Numbered from the stretch's first letter, positions 39,001-52,105 are shown. The stretch is DNA of 64,000 nucleotides from Gossypium raimondii (GCF_025698545.1 NC_068565.1:1116001-1180000); one strand, 5' to 3'. Numbers and translations: made by a program. Notes: generated by a model not told the origin, from the sequence alone.

Positions 39001-41802
39001 AAATTATGACCAAATTGATAAAATGTGTAAACTTTTAGAGCTAAATTTATTATTATACCAATCAAAATTATGTACAATTGATGAAAAATATTAATGTCAT
39101 GATTAATTGTCCTCAGTTGTTCACTTTCAAATTTGACAGAATTAAATTACTCTGATTTTTTTTTAAAATGATCAATTTACTCAAAAGCAGAGCACCATAA
39201 CAATAAAGCTTTCATACATTTTCAAGATATTAGAGAAATAAACAGAGCAGAGAAAGAGAAACTGAGCTAATAACACAATCCAAACAGGGACACACTTAAA
39301 AAATAAGTAAAATGGCCTTGATCTTAACTCACCTAACAATGTTGAGAAAGCAACATACTGCACATTTTGAAGGTGGATTGGTATTTCTTTTGCAATGTTA
39401 TGATGAATAATAGGATAAAATGGTGGCCAATTTTTGTCCTCTATGATTATTCCAGCTGCCAAGGAGAAGACAAAGGAATATATTGCAAAATCAGATTGGT
39501 ATCTGAAGCTCGTTAAGTCATCTATAATAAACAAAATAAAAACCTACATCGTGCGATTGCATCTTCCTTTCTTTTCAATTCCTGCATAATATTAAAGATA
39601 ACACTCAATATGAGGAAATTTTATTTTAGATGGAATTGTGAAATCACTCTACGCACCAATTTATCATCAAAGTTAAAAAGTATCTAAAAAGAAGCATTTG
39701 AAAAATTTGAGGATTTATTATTGTTATCAAAAAGTGTTTTGAAAAGATAAAATGTATATTTTTTACTGACAATAAAATATCTATTTAAAATACGATATGT
39801 TGAACTTCCAGTAAGGAAGTTGTTTCAACCGAAAGCAAGAGCAAAAAATTTAACTTTTGATTTGGGTCAAAAATTTTAATTTAGTTTAAAATGTATTTTC
39901 ACTATAATGATAAATGAAACTTACATAGATTGATTTCTAAATTCACATTTAAGAATTGCTATAGAATTTATTCAAAATTAAAAGGAAAATAATTCATAAC
40001 CAAATATATTCTACAAGCATTAGGAATAAATTAAAGTATCGAGTAAAATTTGATACTGAAAAACATGATTTTGATTTTTAATGCCAAGGTGCCAGTAATT
40101 TGATTATTTTGCAAATATATAAAATTGAAACTGCAATATGAAAGGAGGAACATATCAACATTGACACCGAAAACCTCAAATAATGAATTGGAAGTACCTT
40201 GCTCAAGTACAAACAAGCAACAACAAATCACCTGTTCTCGCCTTCTCAGTTCAGCCTCTCTTGCTTGAAGTTCCTTCTCCTTTTCTTTTAAACTCTACGA
40301 TTGATGAGACAATAATGGCAGAAAGGAGTCTTTTACTTAATGTTTAGAACCATGCATCGTAGACAATTGAATATCTAGAAAGTTTTAAGATTACCTTGAC
40401 AGAATCAAGAGGAATATCTATCGTTGCACCACGGTCATATGGTTCTGGAGGAAGGGGTGAAAGCCTTGATGAAGCAGTACCTTGATTCTAATTTAATAAA
40501 AAATAAAAGCAACACAATCAAGATAGTTAGCACTTGCAAGTGTCACTAAATTATGCAAGCAGAAAAACAACGGTAAAATGACTTTTTTAGCCCCTCTCAA
40601 TTTTGATATTGAGCAAATTGGTCCCTCTAAAAAATCGGAGCAATTTAATCCCTGTCAATTTCAAAAGTGAGCAACTAAGGACAATTAATCACGACATTAA
40701 TGTCTTCTGTCAATTGTACGAAAATTTGATTGGTATAATAACAAATTTAACCCTCAAAGTTTACACATTCTATTAATTTGGTCTTGATTTAACAAATTAG
40801 CCCACAACATTTGTTTAAATGTGGAGGCCAAATTTGTTGGATTTTTTTCTAAATCAAGACCAAATTGACAATACATGTAAACACTAATGGCTAAATTTAT
40901 TATTATATCAATCAAAATGATGTAAAATTAACAAGAAATTATTAACGTAGTGATTAATTATCCTTATTTGCTTACTTTCTAAATTGATAGAGATAAAATT
41001 GCTCTAATTTTTTTGAGAGGGACCAATTTGCTCAATATCAAAATTGAGAAGGACAGGAAAAAGAATTTTACCGAAAGAAACTTGTATGCAAAACTGCATA
41101 CATGGATAAAAAAAAGTAAGCAAGTCACAATAGACACAGTCAAATAATTACAGTGCAAAAGACATTAGCAGATATAAATATTTCACAATGAAAGCAAGGT
41201 ATAAGCTAATGGGAACAAGTACACACTACACAGTATTCACCAAGGGAAAAACAAAAGAAGAAGCCATATACCATGATAATCATTTATCTTCTTGTTCTTA
41301 TTTTTTAAATTCATATTAACTTGTCGAAGTTTTAAAAGCTATATATCTAAAAAAAATGACAATCGTAAGAAAAAAAACCAGTCCTAAAGTCAAATGATCT
41401 TGTCTATGTTTAAAAAGATCCATCTCATAAGATGACAATATTGGTATCTAATATTCAGTTTCTTTCAATTCATAGCTTCTCATTTTTCAAGAAATGTAAA
41501 AAGTAAAAAAAATCAAAATCAACATTGTTACTAAAGCTACATTATGGAACGCACGTCACTGTTATCGGCAATGAAACAGATCTAATACTTAAACCGATCA
41601 ATGACCCAAATCAACGAAAACATCGAAAAAAAAAAAAAAAAAGGAAACAGAAAATCAAGAATTCAAATCCACGATCAAAGGCATTTTCCGTTTATGGAAA
41701 AATCAGGTACGGATACGTAAAAAAAACGTGAGTACAGAACGAACTTACCGAGAAAGGATTCACCTCATCCTCATCGAAAGGGCTAGAATCGAAACGATTC
41801 AT
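36040..41802 (-). CDS. Secretory carrier-associated membrane protein (SCAMP)
   Basis: Complete gene with 12 exons and 279 aa: 41802-41749, 40487-40395, 40294-40232, 39581-39548, 39455-39333, 38746-38684, 38594-38501, 37839-37794, 37693-37626, 37173-37125, 36290-36225, 36126-36040. Phases close throughout. The N-terminal cytosolic part has an NPF motif (residues 15-17), an adaptor-binding signal, then a charged coiled coil (about 48-80, [20 protein letters not shown]). The membrane core has four spans (about 115-137, 147-168, 181-203, 224-245) with the SCAMP signature [10 protein letters not shown] before span 1 and YRPLYRAMR between spans 2 and 3. Plant SCAMPs cycle between the trans-Golgi/early endosome, plasma membrane and cell plate. 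The donor after residue 81 (CGAT|GTAGGT) is the least certain junction. Introns are full of small transposons. Confidence 0.95.
36204..36215. repeat. Twelve-base G run in SCAMP intron 11
   Basis: An uninterrupted run of 12 G (C on the coding strand) starts eight bases inside the donor of intron 11. It is prone to slippage, so its length may vary between sequences. Confidence 0.8.
36834..36950 (+). repeat. SINE-like copy 5, strongly degraded
   Basis: Recognisable parts are AAAGACGTGTATTTAAGCACACTTTAACG, shorter here than in other copies, then GGTTTGGAAGGAGCAGATTATGG and GGCATTGTATTAAAAAA. It lies in SCAMP intron 10. Confidence 0.4.
37290..37532. mobile_element. Inverted-repeat element in SCAMP intron 9
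   Basis: The left end AGTAAATTAATTTTTATATA pairs with the reversed right end GAGTAAATTAATCATTATAC. The arms run about 80 bases. The centre carries TATATATCATGTCGATATGC. Related in layout to 21982-22270. Confidence 0.6.
38790..39181. mobile_element. Inverted-repeat element in SCAMP intron 5
   Basis: Same family as 40572-41072: 'ttgaagcaatttaatttcta' and 'gaaagtgagcaaggataact' on the left face 'ctcagttgttcactttcaaa' and 'gacagaattaaattactctg' on the right, with the inner word CATAATTTTGATTGGTAC present in both arms. Confidence 0.7.
40572..41072. mobile_element. Long-TIR MITE (Mutator-like layout) in SCAMP intron 1
   Basis: Terminal inverted repeats are longer than 100 bases: the left CTCTCAATTTTGATATTGAG and CAAATTGGTCCCTCT are matched exactly by the reversed right end (CTCAATTTTGATATTGAGCA, AATTGGTCCCTCTC). 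Flanks aaaaacaac and gaaagaaac agree at six of nine positions, a worn 9-base target duplication. Long TIR plus 9-base duplication suggests a Mutator-type MITE. No coding capacity. Confidence 0.75.
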
Positions 41803-41924
41803 GGAATCACGAAGATGAAATTACTAACACTGAAAATGATGTGAAAATGAGAGAGGAATTTATTGGATTTGGATTATTTTTGGAAATGGAGACTGTTTGT
41901 TTGAAGAAAAAATATGGAAGGAAA

Positions 41925-42021
41925 CATATATAACGAGGGAGAAATTGGCGGGCCGCGGCTGAGGTTTAAATAAGAGTTGATAATGGGCTTGGTTAGCCTA
42001 TTCACGTCATATTTAGGCCCA
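41925..42021 (-). promoter_or_regulatory. SCAMP core promoter
   Basis: On the minus strand a TATATA string lies at about 41925-41933, some 125 bases before the ATG. Upstream are TGGGCC (42016-42021) and AAGCCCATT/TGGGCT-type words near 41980, matching the site II element (TGGGCY) common in housekeeping plant promoters. Confidence 0.5.
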
Positions 42022-42078
42022 ATTAGTATTTTATTATAAAAATATAAAAATAAATAATTATTTAAAAAATATGGTGGT

Positions 42079-43105
42079 TTTTAGGAGAGGTGATCATGGG
42101 CTGGGTCGGGGCAGGTTCGGGCCAGAACCAAGCAAAATTTTAGGCCCATTTGCTAGATACGGGCTCAGCCCAAAAAATGGGCCTAAAAATTGCACAAGCT
42201 CGGTTCGGATAAATTTGCTAAAACCCGGGCCCTACCCGGCCTGCCCATATTAAAATTTTTATATTATATTTTTTTGCATAATTTTTAAATATATATAATA
42301 CATCAAAAATACTAAAAACATTAAAATAAATATTTCCGAACAAATTGAAAATAAAATTTAAAATATGTATACTTAAATAATACTAAGATAGATGCAACTT
42401 AACAAGAAAATGTCTCTAAAATAATAACAAAATTAACAATAAAACAAGTGTTATACAAATCCAAACAATAACAACAAAATAATAACAACATAATAGTGAA
42501 GTTTTAGCAAAATAGGGAGAAAACAACAAGAAAATATCATTAAAATAACAAAGAAAATAGCAATTTTTTTTGTCATTTAGTGAATTCAGGTCGAACCGGG
42601 CTTGGGCCAAAAATGTCTTACTTGAGGGCCGGCCTATTTTTAAAATAGGCCTTATTTTTTTTGCCTAAACCCATTTTTCGAACTTATATTTTTGTCCAAA
42701 CCCTCCCATTTTCTATATTTATAATATAATATATGTTGTTATTTTTATATATTATATACTTTATAACAAATAAAAACTAAATCTATAGTAATATGTAATA
42801 CTATAATGTAAATATTTTAAAAATTCTTAAGATGCCAATATAAAATTTTAATAAATGAAAAAAAAAATTAAATATTACATTAAATTTAATATAATATATT
42901 TTTTTAAAATTCAAATAAAAATTATATGAGCGGGTTTAAAATCAGCTTGGGTTAGCTATTTACAAATATAAAGGAATTTGGTCAAAATTTTAGCTCCATA
43001 TTTTGAGTTAGGCTGAGCATGAGCAAATATAAAATGTATTGACATCATGTCTAATCCTGGCCCGAACTCGACTCGGCTCAACCTATGAAAACCTCTATAT
43101 ACATG
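42079..43105. mobile_element. hAT-like non-autonomous element remnant
   Basis: The left end reads TAGGAGAGGTGATCATGGGC and the right end, reversed, TAGAGGTTTTCATAGGTTGA. Both ends carry GGCCC/GGGCC-rich blocks ('gggcctaaaattgcacaagc', 'ggcccgaactcgactcggct') around an AT-rich centre. Ends of this sort are frequent in plant hAT derivatives. No clear 8-base target duplication is visible. Related fragments are at about 20330-20850, 29030-29090 and 58495-58860. Confidence 0.5.
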
Positions 43106-44219
43106 TGACATGTGTCACACATCAATTTTTTTAAAAGATTGATCCAGATTGTCATGTGTCAACTTTCTGTGAAGCCACAAGTTTACTTTCAATCAACACG
43201 ATAACCAAACAAAATATTTAACATAGTTTTAGCACCAATAACCTACGCCCGCCGCTAATAAAAATATCAGAACTTATAAATTTTGCATAGATAAAAGTTT
43301 TAAACCTTTGTCACAAATATTATGACTTCAATAACATGTAACTTCTGCAAGGAGAAAATTGCAAATTCTCATCACGAAAGGAACATTTGCATTCCTCACA
43401 ATTTATTTCTTCGTCAAAGTTTCACATGATATCACATTTTCAGGCTTGCCAATGTCTGTCCAGTCATCTTACATTGACTCCAACAATGCCCCTAAATTTA
43501 CGTTTATCATTCTATTATTTACACCTATGAAATAGTGTTTCGTGTTGGAACCCGCCAGCATCCCTCTATAAATACTTAATCTTATCACCAAAGCTAGACA
43601 ACAATAATAAAAGAAGACATATGATAATCTATTTCCACGTAGTCAACACTCGATATTTCTTACGGTGTGAACCATCATCACTTTTTAAGTACAAACGATA
43701 GTCCGAACTCAGACTAATCTTGAAATCTCCCAATCATCTCCTCTTGAATTTCCTTTGTTGCCAGTTAGTTCAACTTTCTATTCATTAAGATCCATTTTAG
43801 ATCCTGTAATAAAGTTTTAAATTTAATAATATCTGTTTAAATTCAGGGAAAAAACCATGGAAAAGAAGTCGAATTTTGAGCACCACTTATAATAATTTTT
43901 TTCCCGACAGAGACAAAATGGTTACTTTTCATTGATGTCCAAATCCTCTCACTAAATCTCCAAAAAAAGAAAAATAGTATAATTATTTCATTTTGATCCC
44001 TATTTTCCACATGCTTAAAGAAACATCAAGATCAATAATGTCGTTTTATAACCAAAACAGGACAAAAATATCATTTTGCCTTATTTATTATTATTTATTT
44101 CTTCTTCTTGTCTTTTCTTTCTTTTGATTATTTTGTCGGATATTGAAATAAGAGAATATCGGTTTGAATATTAAAAAAAAAGATAAATATGAATTTAGAA
44201 AGAGTTAGTCTTCATCTAA
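43106..44219. other. Intergenic with an orphan TATA-like promoter
   Basis: CTATAAATA at about 43565-43573 sits in a less AT-rich stretch with CACGTAG-type words and a leader-like continuation (ACCAAAGCTAGACAACAATA), but no reading frame follows. It may be a relic of a gene or of an LTR. The remainder is AT-rich with no gene. Confidence 0.35.
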
Positions 44220-47200
44220 AAGCAATGCCAAGAGATTATACTTTCACTTTTAGTATTTTAAAATTTATAAAATTTTAAATTAGCATATAGTAAAATTATA
44301 CTTTAACTTTCTAAAAGTAATAAATTTTAATTTATTCATTTAAAATTATAAAGATATAAATTATTGAAATGGTAGAATTATATTTTAACTCTCATTAAAA
44401 TATACAATTTAATTTTGACCCTCAATTTTTGAACTTCCCTCTTTCTTCATGGATGGTAAAATGTATTGAATAGGATGTTCATCATACACACACAAAAAAG
44501 GAAAAGGATTACAAATAAGAAAAATGATTGTATAAAAATAGTTATGTGAGGCCATGCTATAATATATTTGTTCAAAATTGCACAATTTAATTATCAATGA
44601 AGTTCTAGTATGATTGGCAAAGGTAAAAGTTTTGGGTCTTCAATACTTAAGTTCAAGACCTATCACATGTAAATTATAAGCGACGTATTCAAGTCTGGTC
44701 ATATGTTGTTATCGTGTATGAGTTTTAATCCAGTTATTCAATTTTAGTTTGGATTATTCTAGTCCTTAGTTTGTTTGTACTATAATAGTTTGATTTTTCA
44801 CTTTGCGATTGCTCGAGCATGTATTTATATTTGTACTTGTATTTTGATTGTACTATACTTGTAAGCTTTCAAAAAAAAAAAGTGCCACGTAATTAGATTT
44901 GTCTATAAGTTGGAATACTTTTTGAACTTGCTAAGCTCAACCCATAAAAAATCAAACCTTAGGCAAGAGATTTTTGAATTTGGGTCGGATCGAACTAGCT
45001 TAAATTCGAATTAAACATTCCCATTGATTGAAATACTTTCCTAACCTTTTAAGTCTGATCCTAACCCATAAAAATCAAACATTAGACGAAACTTTTGAAT
45101 TTGGGTTATATCATATTAGCTTGAATTCGAATTAGATATTCTCATTAATTGAAATACTCTCTAACCCTTTAAGTTTATCTCAACTTATAAAAATCAAACT
45201 TTGAATAAAAGATTTTTAAATTTGGGTTAATTCAGACAGACTTGAATTTCAACTTTAACATTTATTTGTTATATTTAATGTATAATAAATGATTATTTTG
45301 AAAAGAAAACCCTAAACATATAAAATGTTCCCAATGAAAGTGACTTGACATAATTATTTCATACCCCATTTCCTTAAAATGATTGATTAAAGTCTCACGC
45401 GAGGATTCTAGATGGAGGATATCATAAGTCCCTTAAAATCTACATATATGAGTTTAGAGGATATAAATTTCGATTCAATTCAAAAATTCGATAATATATT
45501 CAAAATTTGAATTAAATAGTTTGAGTTATTCGAGTTAATCAAATTATTCATATCAACTCGAATAAGAAATCAAAATTTTCGGTCTAACTCATATATGAAT
45601 TACACAATTTGAGTTATCCGAAAATATGAATAAGAAAAGACAAAATTACGTTATTTTGATAAATGCTTACATTTTTTTCTAAAGTTAAAAGTCAAAAATT
45701 TTTTGACTCGATTCAATTCGATTTGAAAAAAAAAATTCAAATAGAATTCGGTTGTTAAAATAGGATTCATCAACTCGACTAACTCGAAATTTTTTACTTG
45801 GTTCAACTCGACTCGATCGAATGCTCAACCCTATATAAGTTATCAGAACCATTCAGTTAAGTAAATTTCGGTTAATTCAATTTTTCTTATTAAATCAATT
45901 AAGTCTCAAGCAATGCCAAGGGGGTTAGAGAGGGTCTCAGTCCCCTAAAATGAAAATTTTCACTTTTAATCTTTTAAAATTTATAAAATTTTAAATTAGT
46001 ATATGGTAAAATTATACTTTAATTTTCTAAAAGTAATAAAATTTTAATTTATTCATTTAAAAATTATAAAGATATAAACTATTGAAATGATAAAATTATA
46101 TTTTAACTCTCATTAAAATATATAATTTAATTTTGACCCCTCAAATTTTCTAACTTCGCATCTTTCTTCATGGATGGTAAAATGTATTGAATAAGATGTT
46201 CATCATGCACACAAAAATAGTTGGCAAAGGTAAAAGTTTGGTTCTTGAATACCTAAGTTCAACACCTATCACATGTAAATTATAAGTGGTGTATTCAAGT
46301 CTGATCATATGCTGTCTTCATGTATGAGTTTTAATCCAGTTAGTCGATTTTAGTTTGGATTATTCTAGTCCTTAATTTGTTTGTACTATAATAGTTTGAT
46401 TTTTCACTTAACTGTTGCTCGAGCATGTATTCGTATTTGTATTTATACTTGTATTTTGATTGTACTATACTTGTAAGCTTTCAAAAAAAAAAAGTACCAC
46501 GTAATTAGATTTATCTATAAGTTGGAATACCTTTTGCACTTTCTAAGCTCAACCCATAAAAAATCGAACATTAGGCAAGAGATTTTTGAATTTGGGTCAG
46601 ATCGAATTGACTTAAATTCGAATTAGACATTCCCATTGATTGAAATACTCTTCTAACCTTTTCAAGTCTGATCAAAACCTATAAAAATCAAACCTTGGAT
46701 GAAACTTTTAAATTTGGATAAGATCAAATCTCAAACTAACTTGAATTCGAATTAAACATTCTCATTAATTAAAAATACTCTCTAACCCTTTAAGTTTGAT
46801 CTAAAATTATGAAAATCAAACTTTGAATAAAAGATTTTGAATTTGGGTTATTTCAAATCCACTTGAATTTGAACTTTAACATTTATTTGTTATATTTAAT
46901 GTATAATAAATAATTGTTTTTAAAAGAAAAACCTAAATATATAACATGTTCCCACTGAAAATTTCCTTAAAATGATTGATTAAAGTCTCAATCGAAGATT
47001 CTAGATGGAGGATATCATAAGTCCCTTAAAATCTATATATATGAGTTTACAGTATAGTAAAATCTGATTTAATTTGAAATTTTGATAAAATATTCAAAAT
47101 TTGGATTAGATAGTTTGAGTTATTCGAGTTGATCGAGTTATTCGCATCAACTTGAATAAAAAATCAAAATTTTCGGTTTAACTCATATATGAATTACACA

Positions 47201-47646
47201 ATTTGAGTTATCCGAAAATTTGAGTAAGAAAAGGCAAAATTACGTTGTTTTGATAAATGTTTACCTTTTCTAAAGTTAAAAGTCAAAACCATTAAGTTAA
47301 AAAGTAAAACTACGTTGTTTTGATAAATGTTTACACATTAAGTTAAAAGATAAAACTATTATATTGTTTGTGTAGTTAAATAATCTTGTACTTCGTCTAC
47401 TAGTTAAATAATTGAGTATAAATAATGAGATTCATTAACTTGACTCGATTTGGCTCGGAATTTTTTGACTAGATTCGATTTGAAAAAAATTCAAATTGAG
47501 TTCGGTTGCTAAAATAGGATTCGCCAACTCGACTAACTCGAAATTTTTTGACTCGACTCGATCGAATGCTCACCCCTATATGAGTTATTAGAACCATTCG
47601 GTTAAGTAAATTTCAGTTAATTTAATTTTTCTTATTAAATCAATTA
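44220..47646. repeat. Tandem segmental duplication, two copies of about 1.7 kb
   Basis: Copy A runs 44220-45907 and copy B 45908-47646. Both start AAGCAATGCCAAG and both end with CATTC-GTTAAGTAAATTTC and CTTATTAAATCAATTAA. Shared landmarks include CTTTCTTCATGGATGGTAAA (44441 and 46163), ACCTATCACATGTAAATTAT, TTGTACTATACTTGTAAGCT and ACTCGATCGAATGCTCA. Copy B lacks about 120 bases present in A at about 44485-44605 and has extra sequence at about 47285-47430. No genes lie in either copy. Confidence 0.9.
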
Positions 47647-49548
47647 AATATATTTTTGTTAGTTGTTATTCGTTATCAAAATTGAACCGCATTGATCGAT
47701 TTATGTATAATATTGTTAACATATTAATAATATATAATAAAATATATATAATATAAATCAGTTAATAGATTTAACGTTAATAATTTATGATTATATTTTT
47801 TTTGTGTCGTACGGCTAAAAACATTGTATCTATGTTATATATTAAGCGTTTGATTATTAATATTACGAGTTAATTAGAAATCAACTTAGTTGAATAATGA
47901 TAAAAACATCATTATTTTATAAATTATTGATACAAAAAGTCTGTAGGTGGAATGGACGGGGTGGATGCAAGGCTAGTTCACACACGTGGGTGGAGAGTCG
48001 TCGAGTTTGGGGATTAGGTGTTCCTATCGGAGTAGTAAAGAGAGTGTAGAGGGAAATTGGAAAGGTATGGACTGCCTTTGCTTCTCACAGGGGTGGGATG
48101 AGTTTATATATGAACACATCCATGGATGCACATACCAGCCTTTGGTTGGTTCATTGGTCTTTTTCATTAGTCTCTCCAAAGAACTTACATATATAGTTGA
48201 GTAATATGAAGTTGTAAAGTGTGCAAATGATAAAAGACGATTGTCCTATCAATATAAATGGCCTACCTAACAGTGTCGTCTCAATGTTTTCGAGTACTTA
48301 AGTAATAGTACCTTGATGGAAGTTTGTTGGCAAGGTACTAGTTGTCTCGCGAATGTACCATGTGCATCTGGAGTATATTATTTTGAGGATATTTTTATTT
48401 TTTTACATCTTTTTATATAAAAAATAAAATATATATATATACGTATAATATGATCTGAATCTAAAACATTATAGTTTTCAATATCTTCACTTTACCATTT
48501 CAACAAAAGATTCATTTATTTTTATATTAATTTTTAATAAGTGTATTTGTTATATAATTATATTTTTACTTGCATCGAATCTATCGTAATTTAGTAATTA
48601 TATTATGTCAGTTTTGTTATAAAAATAATGCTAAAAATTTAATTAATTATGAAAATGGGTGTTTTCTACAGCATTTTTCGGTGTTGCCTGACTAGTCGGC
48701 AGCACCAGATTGAAGTATAATGAACCAAAACGTTCAGGGACCTGATATATAAATCTTTCCTCTTTTAGATTGGATGTTGTAAAGAAAAACTTAAGGGTGC
48801 TGCCTAACAATACTGCGACACCAAATATGTTTTAGGGGATAATTGCTTAATAAACCCTTCTTTGTTTACTATTTTCTTTTTAAGGTACTTCCAATTTTTA
48901 AAATAAACCCTTTCTTGCTTATTATTTTCTTTTCAAAACCATGTAGTAAATGATGTTTTATCTAAAATATTGAACTTGTTTTATTGTTTTTAACAGTGAG
49001 GATTAAATTGATTTAATAATTGAGATGACTAATTTGATCTGCCATTATAATAGAGGGACCGGATTCAAACGATTATAATTGAGAGGGTTTAAAACAATCA
49101 AATAAGTTTAACATTTACCGATAGAAACATTATTTACTACGTGGTTTTAAAAGAAAATAAAAAGCAATGAATGGTTTATTTTAAAAATGGAAGTACTTTA
49201 AAAATAATAATAAACAAGAAAGGGTTTATAATGCAATTATCCCTTAATACGTATTTGGTGTGTGCATCCTAAGTTCTTTTTTACAAAAAATCTAAAAGGG
49301 AGAAATTTTATATCAGATCCTTAAACGTTTCGGTTTATCACATTTTAGTTCGATACTGTGACTGTGTAAAACGGCATCAATAAAAATCATTAAAAAAGAA
49401 GAAGATGATATCACAAAGCAATCAAATGACATTGAAACACACGAAAGATAACACTTTATTTTCGTAATTAATCTGTTTCATTCAATTTTCGTAATTAATT
49501 AATTTTTTAGTAATATGTTTATAAAAACCCTATTTTGCCCCGTGCATC
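47647..49548. other. Intergenic, possible gene or element fragments
   Basis: The stretch 47940-48200 is less AT-rich and holds a 72-codon frame (47986-48204) that I do not recognise. It has no plant-promoter context and is not called. At 48650-49260 are two facing copies of 'aacccttctttgtttactatttt' and 'aataaacaagaaagggttta', an inverted-repeat element of about 400 bases (48855-49245). Confidence 0.4.
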
Positions 49549-49626
49549 AAAGGTGATGGACCTACAGCCTTGAAGATTGATCTACAGACACAAACAGCTG
49601 TTGAAACCATTATGGTGAACCTGTAA
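49549..49626 (+). pseudogene. Coding-like remnant of unknown origin
   Basis: A 25-codon stretch reading KGDGPTALKIDLQTQTAVET... ends in TAA. It has coding-like composition in otherwise AT-rich DNA, and the less AT-rich island continues to about 49730. It has no start codon context, no splice partner I can identify and no recognised family. It is probably a captured exon or pseudogene scrap. Confidence 0.3.
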
Positions 49627-52105
49627 GATAGAGACTGCACCTAGGGTGCCAGCGTCACTCACCTCAGCCACTTATCAATGAGCCATCCTTTGGTAGATAG
49701 GACATAAAGACAGAGCCCAATGATATGGTTGTCTAATCATAAATACCATACAATACAAAAAAAATATACGATAAATATATGTAAAATAATTTAATATAAT
49801 GTAAGCAAGATTTAATATATAAATTTTTGTAAGTTTTTTTAATTTAGTCTTTAAATTTGAATTTCATCAAAATATGATGTGACACTTTAAGAGTTTCATC
49901 ATTTTCTAAAATTATACAAAATTTAAATAATATTAAAATATATATAATTTTTTTAAAAATTAAAAATTTTTAGGTGATAATGTAACACAATCTCATTGTC
50001 TCATGTCATCGCACTTTAACATATTCTAAATTTAAGAGTCAATTTGTGAAAAACTGCTAAGTTTCGAGACTAATGTGAACCGAGAAAATGTTTCTAATTT
50101 AATCCCTAAACTTTGATTTCATTAAAGTGTGTTGATGTGGCTCTTTAAACAAGGGTGAAGTGATTTATTTTGAGGGCGAATTTTAATTGTATATTTTTAT
50201 GAGAGTTAAAATGCAATTTCATCATTTTAATAATTTGTATCTTTATAACTTTTTAAAGAAGTAAATCAAAATTTTATCATTTTTTGAGGGCCAAAGTGAA
50301 ATTTTACCGTATACTGCCAAAATTGAATATTTTCATTTTAGGGGGTCGTGGCCCCACCTAGCCCCTTGACACATCATCACCTGGTTTTTTCTTAAATATA
50401 TAAAATACAAAAATACAAAAATAAAAATTATATTTTTTGAAAGAAATTTCTTTTAGGTAATAGCATGTCACAATCTCATAGTATTATGTCATTATATTTT
50501 AATGGAATCTAAGTTTAAAAATTAAATTGAGAAAAGCAGTTAAATTTCGAGACGGATGTGAACCAAAAATTTTCAAGGACCAAAGTGAAAAAATACCAAA
50601 TTTAAGAACTAAATATTGATTTCTCCTACCACTTAACATATTAATTTTACAAATCAAAATTATTATTAAAAAATGTCAAATCCATGAATATTGAAAATTG
50701 ACATTGTATTTTGTCGAGACTGTTCCTAAAGTAATTTTACCTCCATGAGACTCCAACCTTATGATGGATAGATAGGAATCATCAAAAGCAAAGAACATTT
50801 GATTTGGTCTATCAACAAAAATTCATTTTAAATTCTGGGTTGAAATTTAAAAAAATACAAAAAAAATAGTTTCGAAAAATTAAATCCATTTAAAAATAAT
50901 AAAATTAAATAGTTTAGTGATAAAAAAATATAATTGGGTGACTATTAGTGTAGTTTACCCAAAAGTAAAAGATAATATGAGTAGACTTAAACGAGCTTGA
51001 GTTGGTCATTTACAAATATAATTAAATTTGAACAACATTTAAGACTCGTATTTTAGATCGAGTTTGGGCTTGAATCACTATGCATGATATTGATGCCAAG
51101 CACAAACATGACTTAAACTTAACTTAATCCGATCTACAAACACCTGTAATTAATTAGTGTATTATTATTAAGGAAAAAAACTTATTCTATACATTAATGT
51201 TAAAATGAACTCTCATAAGTCATATATGCACCTTTTACTTTATTATTTTTGTTTGTTTATATAATAATAATAAAAATTTTATGTTTCAACAAATTTCAAA
51301 TATTATTTGGTCACATACAGTCCTATCATGAAACTTACTTTTCATTCTATAATATGTGTGAATATATTTATATATATTCCATACTAATTTTAGTAATGAA
51401 TTTGAGACCGTCCAAGTCGAGTTGGGAAAATATCAAGAATATTTTTTGTTTATAGGTTTTCTTGAATTGGGTCCTTATAAATTTAGATTACTTTTAAATT
51501 TATTTATTCAGATCATTTCATGTTTAAGTCATTTCGGTTTAAATTATTTTGGGCTTCAATCGTTTTAAGTTTAAGTAAATTTCGGATTAACGTTAAGTTT
51601 GAGTTGTTTATTTTAAAAGTTTCCAAATTTATATCGAGTTGGATGTTTTTTGAAAGTTTTAGTAGTGCAAATATAATATAGGTATAAATATTTGTTTGGA
51701 TAATTAGAATATAGAATCTATAGCTAGTATAATGCATAAGAGATGAAGAACCGAATCAATTCGGATAAAACTCACATATAATATATGCATATGATGAATA
51801 AGAGACTCATACCATATAATTACAAACTTTATGAACTCAAAACTTTCACGTTAGCTAATTCGTCGATAAGTCGTGGAATCGGATTTAAGTTAAAATATGA
51901 GAAAAAAATCATTAAAGAAGGGCATGCATGGTGCCAATTTGTCGGAGCCTATTGACCGTATGGTATATAGTCTATGGTCTATGGTCCCCCTCTAAATTCC
52001 AAGGTGTACCCTCAAAGAATCCAATCTCTCTCCGAAAATGACGACACCCCCCATCAATTGTGGTCGAGAACCCTTCGAGCACTTCAACCATGGTGCTTCA
52101 ATAAA
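49627..52105. other. Intergenic AT-rich DNA, no gene seen
   Basis: Two facing stretches of the 'tttaatccctaaactttgat' and 'caaagtgaaaaaataccaaa' type (about 49830-50640) look like nested inverted-repeat remnants. A fragment of the 33647 MITE family is at about 50840-50965. No gene. Confidence 0.4.

Noticed and set aside
39181..39534. 117-codon minus-strand frame taken as a single gene
   Set aside because: It contains SCAMP exon 5 but reads through both intron borders. Only the exon part is coding.
47986..48204. 72-codon frame in a less AT-rich stretch
   Set aside because: Not recognised, has no promoter or splice context, and lies among repeats. Too weak to call.
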